Of a stretch of DNA of 29,371 bases, positions 8,164 through 15,692 are shown in pieces. Made by a program: the position numbers and the translations under genes. The stretch's first letter is position 1. Every line of letters starts with the position of its first letter. The notes beneath the pieces are model-generated. The model was given only the letters and a program-made list of their open reading frames with translations, searched no databases and had not been told where the DNA came from. The DNA comes from CAYXVU01 sp964468725 (GTDB taxonomy: Bacteria > Acidobacteriota > Blastocatellia > UBA7656): assembly GCA_964468725.1 (NCBI GenBank), contig CAYXVU010000056.1:1-29371 (forward strand), given 5' to 3'.

Positions 8164-8353
8164 CCTTGCGCCGCCTCTTTCCCTCCCGCAGAGACTGCCC
8201 GGCGTTTGGGTTTGTTCTGCCTTCACCTTCTCACGCAATAACTTAACTGGCGCCTTCGGGTTGAATCGAATCCTGAACGGCTCAGGCATATCGGTTGCTC
8301 ATCTAATGGCGACCGTTTCAAGGCTCCGGGATATTTTACAGAGGGTGAAAGTT

Positions 8354-10495
8354 ATGAAACTGTTTCTCCCCACAGTTCGTTGGCTGCTGCTACTTGTCTT
8401 GGTGATTGCGCCCTTCACCTTTGGTCAAACGCCTGTCTTTACAGACGAAGACCTTCACCGAGAAGAAAGCATCGAAGATGATGTGCCGGTCGAACGCGTC
8501 GCGCGCGTGACGATAGCCGAGGGCGATGTCTCATTTCTGCGCGACGGCGTCACCGAATGGGCAGAAGCAGTCGAAAACCTGCCGCTCTTTACCGGCGACC
8601 AACTGTACACAGCGCGCGGCGGGCGCGCAGAGATTCAACTTGGACGCGGCAACTATATACGGCTCTCTGAAAATACCACGCTGACCTTTACCGAACTGTC
8701 ACGCACCGCAGCGCAATTCGATCTGACAGAAGGCGGCCTCATCGTGCGCCTTGAGCAATATGGCAAAGCCTTTGATCGCTTTGAAGTTGACACGCCCAAT
8801 GCGGCGCTCGTACTGCAACGCGATGGCCTCTATCGCATCAATGTTACAGGCCGCGATGCGTCCGAATTAGCCGTTCGGACGGGGCTTGCTGAAGTGGAAA
8901 CCGACGACGGCCTGTTCGCCGTGCGCGAAGGGCATCGGTTGACGGTTGACACCTCGCCTTCGGGCAAGCTCGAACTTGCCGCAGACTTTTTGCGCGACGA
9001 TTGGGACAGGTGGAGCAGCGACCGCGATACCACGATTGACCGCTCTTATCTCTCCTCTTCGCCGACTTATGTGAGCAGCTACGAGACTGACAATCAATCC
9101 TTCTATGGTGCGAGCGACCTTTCCGATTATGGCACATGGACGAACTACAGCAGCTATGGATATTGCTGGATTCCGCGCGTCAGTTCGGGGTGGGCGCCCT
9201 ATCGCAATGGTCAATGGTTATGGACGCCGCGCTATGGTTGGACGTGGTGGTCGAACGAAGCATGGGGTTGGGCGCCGTATCATTACGGTCGCTGGTCATA
9301 CTTAAATGGCATCGGCTGGGCCTGGATTCCGGGGTTTCACTCAGGCTTCTATCGTTATGATCACTCCTACTATCAGTGGCGACCGGCACTGGTCGGATTC
9401 TTCAACTGCCCGACCTCGCGCGGCAATTATATTGGTTGGTATCCGCTACGCCCCGGTGAGCGTTGGTATAGGCAGGACAGAGATCGTTATGACCGCGAGC
9501 GCCTGCGCTATCCCACCATCGGCGGCGGCAGTCAGCGCCCGCGCGGCGACCAAGACCGTTGGCATCGCCCGACCCTGCGCGAGGGCAGCAGCGTGTTGCC
9601 CGAAGATGGATTTACTCGACCTGACCGCACGCGTTCGCACCCGACAGCGCCCGATAGCGATTTCGACCGCTGGGCAAAAAATGGTTTGCGCCCCGGTCTG
9701 CCTGATGTCACACCGACGACGAGTGTAAACGCCCCCGTCTCACGGCGGGCAGACGGCAGGCGTGCGCTTACGCCGCCCCGCGACGTACTCAGTCGCCCGG
9801 TTGTAACTCATCATCGTCCGACTCAGACCGATACTATCGGCCAGTCGCCGCGTCAGCGGCGCGTGCTTATGCCGCGCAAAGATAAAACCCGATTGGAGTT
9901 TCCCGCACCAACAACGCGCGGGCACCAACACGGTGACAAGACTCGGGATGATGAAACGACTGATCGTGCGCGCGATAAACGCACAGACGCAAACGGCGAA
10001 GCCAACAACGACAGCTCGCGCACCCGCAATCGTCCGCAGCCTGGAAATACGAAGGGCACAAATCAAAACGACAGTTCGAAAGAGCGCAAATCTGACCGCG
10101 ACGATCAGGACAGTGAACGCCATCGCCGCACAGACGGAGCGGGTCAAAACGGCGATCCGTCCGAGCGCAACAAAAAGCGCAACGACGATGTGATGTACTT
10201 TCCGCGCACGCGCGGCAACGCAGACGCCAACGACAAACCGCCCGACAATACGGAACGCCGTGAGCGCCCGCGCAATGATAATCCGAACTCGAACTCCGGC
10301 TCGAATTCCGGTTCCCATAACGGCGCGCGTCCGCGCAACGAAGAGGGCAATCGCTCGCGCGATAAAGGCGATTCGTCGCCGCGCACGGTTGAACCGCGCC
10401 GTCCCGAATCGCGGCCTGAACGCAACAAGACTGAAGACCGCTCACAACCGCGATCCGAAGGCAGTAAGCGAGGCAAGGACAAGAACAATTTGTGA
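8354..10495 (+). CDS. FecR-domain, WxP-repeat (DUF6600-like) exported protein with charged tail
   Basis: This protein has 713 residues. A signal peptide of about 26 residues (ending near TFGQ) is followed by a FecR-like beta domain (about 45-215) with RVARVTIAEGDVSFLRDG and TGDQLYTARGGRAEIQLG. Next come aromatic Tyr/Trp-Pro repeats (about 250-365) of the YGWTWW...WGWAPYHYGRW...GWAWIPG type, known as DUF6600 or YXWXP modules. The last 300 or so residues are low complexity and rich in Arg, Asp, Asn, Lys and Pro, with almost no hydrophobic residues. The start at 8354 is set by GAGG nine bases upstream; the frame continues 31 codons further 5' without support. In classical systems FecR domains relay signals to sigma factors, but this one lacks the N-terminal cytosolic part and TM anchor, so a structural surface role is more likely. 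Confidence 0.85.
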   Translation: MKLFLPTVRWLLLLVLVIAPFTFGQTPVFTDEDLHREESIEDDVPVERVARVTIAEGDVSFLRDGVTEWAEAVENLPLFTGDQLYTARGGRAEIQLGRGNYIRLSENTTLTFTELSRTAAQFDLTEGGLIVRLEQYGKAFDRFEVDTPNAALVLQRDGLYRINVTGRDASELAVRTGLAEVETDDGLFAVREGHRLTVDTSPSGKLELAADFLRDDWDRWSSDRDTTIDRSYLSSSPTYVSSYETDNQSFYGASDLSDYGTWTNYSSYGYCWIPRVSSGWAPYRNGQWLWTPRYGWTWWSNEAWGWAPYHYGRWSYLNGIGWAWIPGFHSGFYRYDHSYYQWRPALVGFFNCPTSRGNYIGWYPLRPGERWYRQDRDRYDRERLRYPTIGGGSQRPRGDQDRWHRPTLREGSSVLPEDGFTRPDRTRSHPTAPDSDFDRWAKNGLRPGLPDVTPTTSVNAPVSRRADGRRALTPPRDVLSRPVVTHHRPTQTDTIGQSPRQRRVLMPRKDKTRLEFPAPTTRGHQHGDKTRDDETTDRARDKRTDANGEANNDSSRTRNRPQPGNTKGTNQNDSSKERKSDRDDQDSERHRRTDGAGQNGDPSERNKKRNDDVMYFPRTRGNADANDKPPDNTERRERPRNDNPNSNSGSNSGSHNGARPRNEEGNRSRDKGDSSPRTVEPRRPESRPERNKTEDRSQPRSEGSKRGKDKNNL

Positions 10496-10749
10496 GTTTC
10501 CAGACGCGAGGGTCTAGCCGTTTCGACAACGACCTGCGACCCACGATGTTTGACTTTACGATCAGGATGGTGCGTACTGGACGGACAGAGCGCGAACAAG
10601 ATAGAACACCCCATCTGCTTCATCCTCTCTTCGTCTCTCTTTCCGTCTGGTAGGCACCATCCTCTCCGCGCCATCCGGAGCCGATAACTGCGCCCGGTTC
10701 TTGACCAACCGATTGCTCCACAGTCGGCAGTTTGACGGAGGAGACTTCG
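10496..10749. other. Intergenic region without a recognisable gene
   Basis: These 254 bases carry no plausible reading frame on the plus strand and no strong hairpin. Overlapping minus-strand open frames are compositional shadows of the Arg-rich flanking gene. A GGAGGAG at 10737-10743 serves the following gene. Confidence 0.4.
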
Positions 10750-11130
10750 ATGAAAAGAAACCGATTCGGGCTGTTCGTTGTTGCGCTGACGGTCGTTGTT
10801 TTGTTGAGCTTGTCTGCAGAAGCCGCACCAATTGCACAAACCGGATTGACCGTGCAACCCGAAAGCCCGGCTGTACGAAAATGGGAGTATGCTTCTCTGC
10901 ACTTCTCCTCTTGGGCAGTGAAAAAAAAGTTGGTCGGGTCTTTACGCACCGATTACTACTTGGCCATCGGTATCAAATCGGAAATTCTGCAATTTGAAGA
11001 TGACCAACAAGCCCTGACCGACGCCTTTGGCAAAGCTCTCAGTAAGTTCGGCGATGGCGGTTGGGAGTTGGTTCAGATCGTCGAGCGCGAGAATGGGAAT
11101 CAGACGTTTTACTTCAAACGTCCGAAATAA
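10750..11130 (+). CDS. Exported DUF4177-like small protein
   Basis: This is a 126-residue protein with a signal peptide (about 1-25, MKRNRFGLFVVALTVVVLLS then an AEA site). The mature part has the DUF4177-like pattern: an opening W-E-Y-A strand, and near the end ALSKFGDGGWELVQIV followed by a closing strand and the FYFKRP ending. DUF4177 proteins are usually small cytoplasmic proteins of unknown function, so an exported version is unusual. The start is fixed by GGAGGAG at 10737-10743. The gene stands between the FecR-like and second vWA genes, with a 49-bp gap to the latter, and is probably co-transcribed with it. Confidence 0.78.
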   Translation: MKRNRFGLFVVALTVVVLLSLSAEAAPIAQTGLTVQPESPAVRKWEYASLHFSSWAVKKKLVGSLRTDYYLAIGIKSEILQFEDDQQALTDAFGKALSKFGDGGWELVQIVERENGNQTFYFKRPK

Positions 11131-11179
11131 GAGTCGCAAAGCCCGGAAGCCTCATGATCAACATCCGGAGGAATCGCTG

Positions 11180-12310
11180 ATGCAACCTCGCTTCATAATC
11201 GCTTTTATACTTGCTGTCTCTCTCTGGTCCCCAGTCGCAGCGCAATCTCCGCACCACTCGCACGCGCAATCCAATCGCCGCAAGGCGCCGAGCTTTGACC
11301 GTCCCCCCGCATCAGCAGCCGACGCGGCTGCGGCTGTTGATGCTCCTCCGCCAACCGCCGGTGATGAGACGGTGAAGTTGCAAGTCGATCTGGTCGTCCT
11401 CGACGCCCTCGTTGTCGAACAGAAGACCGCCCGGTTAATCGGCAATATCAAAAAAGAAGACCTTGTGGTTTTCGAAGACGGCATTCGCCAAGAAATCACC
11501 CATTTCAGTCAAGACACCTTGCCGCTGTCAGTCATCCTGATGGTGGATCGCGGCGGCTGCCTCGATCCATTTGGCGAACAGATGCGCCGCGCAACCGAAG
11601 ACGCTCTCAGACGGCTCAAGCCGCAAGACGAAGTTGCGCTGATGACCTTTGCTGACACCGTCGAACTGGTACAAGGTTTCGGCTCGTCAAAGTCGCGCCT
11701 GCTGGACGCGATTTACCGCATCGGCGACCACGATGAAAATGCCGGTCACTGCTTCAACCGCGCTTTCTACGAAGCCGCGCGCTATATGAACAGAGCCGCT
11801 AACCCTGATGGCCGTCGCGTCATCATCATGATTACCGCAACCAATCGCGCTTTTGATTGCAGCGGTGTGACCGGCGAAGAAGCGCGGCAAGCCATCTTGG
11901 AATCGGGGAGCGTCGTCTGCGGATTGATTCCGAAGACCCCTGAACAACAAGTCGAGAGTCGCGCCATGGCCACAGCCGCGGTCATCGGCGGTTGGTTCAA
12001 AGTGAAGAGTTCCAACCTCAAACAGCTGGTCGAAGAAACCGGCGGTGAGATTATGAGCGACAAACCCGAACAGATTGAGCACGCCTTTAATAATCTGGTC
12101 GAACACTTGCGCACGCGCTTCAGCATCGGCTTCGTCTCTTCGAATCCCAAACGCGACGGCAGCTATCGCAAACTCAAAGTCGAGGTGGCTGAGGCGCGAC
12201 AAAAGCGCGATGGCAAACTCGTCGTCAAAACGCGACGCGGCTACCTGGCCGGAAAATCGCCCGCACCACCCCGCGTCAATCCCAACCCGAAATCCGCAAC
12301 CCAAAAATAA
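11180..12310 (+). CDS. Secreted acidobacterial-type vWA protein with degenerate MIDAS
   Basis: This 376-residue paralogue of the first vWA protein has a signal peptide (about 1-22, cleavage near VAAQ) and an Ala/Pro-rich linker (about 40-62). A lead-in domain with EDLVVFEDGIRQEITHF follows, then the A domain from about 115. The metal-site loop reads D123-R-G-G-C127 instead of DxSxS, so both serine ligands are missing. The C-terminal NNLVEHLRTRFSIGFV segment corresponds to the family's terminal helix-strand. GGAGGA at 11167-11172 fixes the start; the long 5' extension to 11027 overlaps the preceding gene and is rejected. It probably binds protein without, or with altered, metal dependence. It lies 19 bp before the beta-barrel gene. 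Confidence 0.88.
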   Translation: MQPRFIIAFILAVSLWSPVAAQSPHHSHAQSNRRKAPSFDRPPASAADAAAAVDAPPPTAGDETVKLQVDLVVLDALVVEQKTARLIGNIKKEDLVVFEDGIRQEITHFSQDTLPLSVILMVDRGGCLDPFGEQMRRATEDALRRLKPQDEVALMTFADTVELVQGFGSSKSRLLDAIYRIGDHDENAGHCFNRAFYEAARYMNRAANPDGRRVIIMITATNRAFDCSGVTGEEARQAILESGSVVCGLIPKTPEQQVESRAMATAAVIGGWFKVKSSNLKQLVEETGGEIMSDKPEQIEHAFNNLVEHLRTRFSIGFVSSNPKRDGSYRKLKVEVAEARQKRDGKLVVKTRRGYLAGKSPAPPRVNPNPKSATQK

Positions 12311-12329
12311 GAGGGAGCAAAGGAAAATC

Positions 12330-13085
12330 ATGATCTTCCACCGCCTAACGAACTATTTTTGTCTCTACCAATCGCGTCGCAGCCGCAAGGTGCGACCACT
12401 TCACGCAGGGTTGATGATGGCCGCGCTTGCTCTTTGCCTATGCTTTGCGAGCGCGGCGCGAGCGCAGAGCTTTCAAGCCGGAATCGATTTTTCAACCGTC
12501 ATTCCGGTCGGTGAATTTCGTGATAACGTCAGCAATAACGGTTATGGTATCGGCGGGCAATTTCTATTCGCCGTCGGTCGCAGCCCAATCTTTATCGGCG
12601 CAGATGTCGGATTCGTAACCTATGGCTCCGAGACGCGCCGCGAGCCGTTAAGCCCGACGATTCCCGAAATCGAATTGCGTGTTCGAACGACCAACAATAT
12701 CGCACTCACGCATCTGCTGGTGCGCGCACAGCCGCGTTATGGCGCGGTGCGACCGTACGTTGATGGCTTGATCGGTTTCAAATATCTCTACACGCAAACC
12801 GCCATCCGTGATGAATTCGATGGCGAAGACTTGGCAACCACAACGAATCAGAGCGACCTCACTTTTAGTTATGGCTTCGGCGGCGGCGTGCAATGGCGAC
12901 TGGCGGATTTGGGCGGCGGCAGAGACATTTCGCTCGATACCAAAGCGCGTTACTTGCGCGGTTCGGAGGCCGAATACTTAAAGAAAGGTTCGATCCGGCG
13001 CGGTGCGGGCGGCGTCTTTTTCGACGTGCTCGAATCGCGTACCGACACCATCTCTCTACAAATCGGCGTGACTCTTCGGTTTTAA
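12330..13085 (+). CDS. Outer-membrane beta-barrel protein
   Basis: This is a 251-residue protein. A long N-region with RSRRSRK is followed by a hydrophobic segment (about residues 28-43) and a cleavage-like ARAQS site, that is, a long signal peptide. The mature part consists of alternating amphipathic strands with glycine/aromatic turns, for example QAGIDFSTVIPVGEF, YGIGGQFLFAVGR and FSYGFGGGVQWRL. It ends in ISLQIGVTLRF. The terminal phenylalanine preceded by alternating hydrophobics is the usual BAM recognition signature. Eight strands (OmpA/OmpX-like) would fit the length. An AAAGGA site precedes ATG 12330. The gene closes the five-gene exported cluster. Confidence 0.82.
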   Translation: MIFHRLTNYFCLYQSRRSRKVRPLHAGLMMAALALCLCFASAARAQSFQAGIDFSTVIPVGEFRDNVSNNGYGIGGQFLFAVGRSPIFIGADVGFVTYGSETRREPLSPTIPEIELRVRTTNNIALTHLLVRAQPRYGAVRPYVDGLIGFKYLYTQTAIRDEFDGEDLATTTNQSDLTFSYGFGGGVQWRLADLGGGRDISLDTKARYLRGSEAEYLKKGSIRRGAGGVFFDVLESRTDTISLQIGVTLRF

Positions 13086-13108
13086 TGAAGTTAGCAAAGA
13101 CGGTCTGC

Positions 13109-13137
13109 TTGACACCACTGTGGCAAGCCGATAGATT
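13109..13137 (+). promoter_or_regulatory. Near-consensus promoter abutting the CPBP protease start
   Basis: TTGACA (13109-13114), a 17-bp spacer and TAGATT (13132-13137) make a strong sigma70-type promoter. Transcription should begin around 13144, one or two bases before ATG 13146, so the message would be nearly leaderless. Confidence 0.65.
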
Positions 13138-13145
13138 CGCCACAA

Positions 13146-14138
13146 ATGAATGATGGCGTCAGTTTCGGCACAAAAGTCTTTCTCAATGAGGAGAACGAGT
13201 TACGTTGCCTATGGCGCGTGCTCGCTTTTTTTGCTCTCCTTCTGGTTTGCGCCGCGCTCTTCACCAGCCTCGTTGCCACCATTGGCGTATTATTCCCCTC
13301 GGTGAAAGGGTGGTTTGATGGCTCTTCTCAAGGCGGCTTGCTCGCGCTGTTCGTTGATCGCAGCATCGCGCTCACTTCGACGCTGATCGCGTCCGCCCTT
13401 GCCGCCCGCGTCCTCGAACGCCGCAGCTTTGCTTCAACCGGATTCAAACTGCACGCCGGATGGGGGAAAGATTTCGTCTTCGGCTCCGTGCTCGGCGCTG
13501 CCACGCTCAGCCTGGCTGTCGGCATCGCTCATTTGGCGGGCGCGATGAGTCTTACATCGCAAGAGCACAGTGCAGGACGACTCGTTTCGAATCTGCTCGT
13601 CTCCTTTGTCATCTTTTTGATCGCTGCCGCATTCGAAGAGGTGTTGCTCCGCGGCTTTGCCTTTCAAGCCCTCGTCCATAACACCAGTCCGATGATTGCG
13701 CTTATCAGCACTTCGGTCGTCTTTGGCTTGCTCCACCTTTCCAATCCCAATGTCACGCTCTTTTCCACTCTCAACACGATATTGGCGGGTGTATGGTTGG
13801 GCGTCGCCTACCTACAGACGCGAAGTTTGTGGTTGGCGACGGCCTTGCACTATGCCTGGAATCTGACGATGGCCTTCTTGTTCGGATTGCCGGTAAGCGG
13901 ATTGACCGACTTCAAAAGCATAGCCTGGCTCGACGGGCAGGCCACAGAACCCGTGTGGCTATCGGGCGGCAACTATGGCCCGGAAGGCGGTCTGGCAGCA
14001 ACCATCGCGTTGGTCATTTGCACGCTGGCCATTTGGAAGAGCGGACTGTTTTCCGCAAGCCCCGATATGCTTGCGGCTCTCGAACATGGCAAGCGCCCCA
14101 TTCAACCTAAGACCGCGCCCCGCGATGTGATAACATAA
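13146..14138 (+). CDS. CPBP-family intramembrane glutamic protease (Abi/Rce1-like)
   Basis: This is a 330-residue polytopic inner-membrane protein with about eight helices. It carries all three CPBP catalytic signatures: E164-E165-V-L-L-R169 (EExxxR), F193-G-L-L-H197 (FxxxH) and H235-Y-A-W-N239 (HxxxN). The N-terminal phrase FLNEENELRCLWRVLAFF is also typical of this family. Eukaryotic Rce1 cleaves CAAX prenyl proteins; bacterial members have been tied to bacteriocin self-immunity and to membrane-protein processing, but the substrate here is unknown. No ribosome site precedes ATG 13146, which agrees with a leaderless start. An apparent GAGGAG inside the frame (13189-13194) has no suitable in-frame start after it. 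A separate transcription unit from the upstream cluster is likely. Confidence 0.9.
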   Translation: MNDGVSFGTKVFLNEENELRCLWRVLAFFALLLVCAALFTSLVATIGVLFPSVKGWFDGSSQGGLLALFVDRSIALTSTLIASALAARVLERRSFASTGFKLHAGWGKDFVFGSVLGAATLSLAVGIAHLAGAMSLTSQEHSAGRLVSNLLVSFVIFLIAAAFEEVLLRGFAFQALVHNTSPMIALISTSVVFGLLHLSNPNVTLFSTLNTILAGVWLGVAYLQTRSLWLATALHYAWNLTMAFLFGLPVSGLTDFKSIAWLDGQATEPVWLSGGNYGPEGGLAATIALVICTLAIWKSGLFSASPDMLAALEHGKRPIQPKTAPRDVIT

Positions 14139-14282
14139 CCTCTCGTTGATCGCCCGCCCCCTCGCCTGCTCCTCTGATCGGGTACGCAACGGCCAAACTC
14201 GCGGATAGGCTTGCGGGAGTCGGGCAGCGTTCGGCATTTTGACAATCTATCCGCCTTGCTTCGGAGGATGATTCGGACTCGT

Positions 14283-15665
14283 ATGATTGACTTCATGATT
14301 TTGGCAGCGGGACTCGGAACCCGCATGAAATCGAATCGCGCAAAAGTCTTGCATCAACTCGCAGGCCGCCCGCTCATCGCGCATGTCATGCGCGCCGCTT
14401 GCGGCATCAACCCGCGCGCCCTCATCACCATCGTTGGTCATCAAGCCAAAGAAGTCGAACAGGCTGTGCGCGATGAAATCACTCTTTCAACGACGCGAAT
14501 GCAAACGCCGCCGGAGTTGCATTTCGCTTTGCAGACCGAACAGCGTGGCACCGGGCATGCTGCTATGTCAGCGCGCGATGTTTTGAGCGGCAGGCAGGGG
14601 GCTGTCATCGTCACAGCGGGCGATGTCCCCTTGATGCAAGTGACGATGCTGCGACAACTGGCCGAAACCCACATGGCCGAACAAAACGCCGCGACGGTCG
14701 TCACCGTGACGATGGACGACCCGACAAGTTACGGGCGCATTATCAGAGAGCAAGGCCGCTTTGCGCGCATCGTTGAACAAAAAGACGGCACTCCCGAAGA
14801 ACTGGCGGTCAAAGAGGTGTGCGTCAGCGTCTATTGCTTCGACATCGTTGCGCTGCTCGATGCGTTCGACCATTTGACCAATGACAATGCACAGAGCGAG
14901 TACTACCTGACAGATGTTCCGGCCATCATGCTGGCGCGCGGTAACCGCGTCGGCATCTTTCATCACAACTGCGCTGAAGAATTGGTGGGCATCAACACGC
15001 GCATCGAATTGGCCGAAGTAGAAAAGCAACTACGCGAAAAGAAGCTGCGCGAATTGATGTTGGCGGGGGTGACGATCCTCGATCCGGCGACGACCTATGT
15101 TCATCAAGATGTAGATATTGCCCCCGACACAACCCTTTACCCACAAGTCATCATCGAAGGCGCGAGCCGCATCGGTTCAAACTGCGAAGTGCAATCATGG
15201 ACGCGGCTGCGCAATGTTACCATCGGCGATCATGTGACAGTGAAAAACTCCTGCGTGATCGAAGACAGCGTGTTGCACGATCATACGAGCATCGGCCCCT
15301 TTGCCCGCCTGCGCATGCAGGCGGAGATAGGCGAACAAGCCGCCATTGGCAACTTTGTTGAAGTGAAGAAGTCGAAGATTGGACGCGAGACGAAAGCTTC
15401 GCATCTGACCTATCTCGGAGATGCAACGCTCGGCGAGCGCGTCAACATTGGCGCAGGCACAGTGACCTGCAATTACGATGGCGTCAGAAAGAACGAAACC
15501 TTCATCGAAGACGAAGTGAAGATCGGCAGCGACACCATGCTGGTCGCGCCGGTCAGAGTCGGACGCGGCGCGGTGACGGGCGCAGGCTCGGTCGTCACCG
15601 AAGATATTCCGGCTGATTCGCTCGTCGTCGGCGTGCCTGCCAAAGTGAAGAAGAAGTTGAAGTGA
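14283..15665 (+). CDS. glmU: Bifunctional UDP-N-acetylglucosamine pyrophosphorylase / GlcN-1-P acetyltransferase
   Basis: GlmU makes UDP-GlcNAc from glucosamine-1-phosphate, acetyl-CoA and UTP in the cytoplasm, feeding peptidoglycan and LPS synthesis. It has 460 residues, the usual length. The N-terminal uridyltransferase domain has the signature MILAAGLGTRMKSNRAKVLH. The C-terminal left-handed beta-helix (from about 250) contains the acetyltransferase catalytic His in KASHLTYLGDATLG and the hexapeptide run GAGTVTCNYDGV. The start ATG 14283 matches the family N-terminus. GGAGG sits 15 bases upstream and directly abuts another in-frame ATG at 14268, so the exact start is uncertain by five codons. 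glmS begins 27 bp downstream. Confidence 0.95.
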   Translation: MIDFMILAAGLGTRMKSNRAKVLHQLAGRPLIAHVMRAACGINPRALITIVGHQAKEVEQAVRDEITLSTTRMQTPPELHFALQTEQRGTGHAAMSARDVLSGRQGAVIVTAGDVPLMQVTMLRQLAETHMAEQNAATVVTVTMDDPTSYGRIIREQGRFARIVEQKDGTPEELAVKEVCVSVYCFDIVALLDAFDHLTNDNAQSEYYLTDVPAIMLARGNRVGIFHHNCAEELVGINTRIELAEVEKQLREKKLRELMLAGVTILDPATTYVHQDVDIAPDTTLYPQVIIEGASRIGSNCEVQSWTRLRNVTIGDHVTVKNSCVIEDSVLHDHTSIGPFARLRMQAEIGEQAAIGNFVEVKKSKIGRETKASHLTYLGDATLGERVNIGAGTVTCNYDGVRKNETFIEDEVKIGSDTMLVAPVRVGRGAVTGAGSVVTEDIPADSLVVGVPAKVKKKLK

Positions 15666-15692
15666 ACAAACCATCCATGAGGTAAGAAGGAT

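Noticed and set aside
9867..10902. Long Arg/Ser/Cys-rich minus-strand frames opposite the FecR-protein tail
   Set aside because: Their composition simply mirrors the low-complexity Arg/Asp/Asn tail on the plus strand; no start signal or domain is present.
12130..12150. TTCGAATC tRNA T-loop-like string
   Set aside because: It lies inside the vWA-2 coding sequence with no acceptor stem or anticodon arm around it.
15666..15692. Possible glmS ribozyme before glmS
   Set aside because: Only 27 bases separate glmU and glmS, far too short for the ribozyme, and the core is absent.
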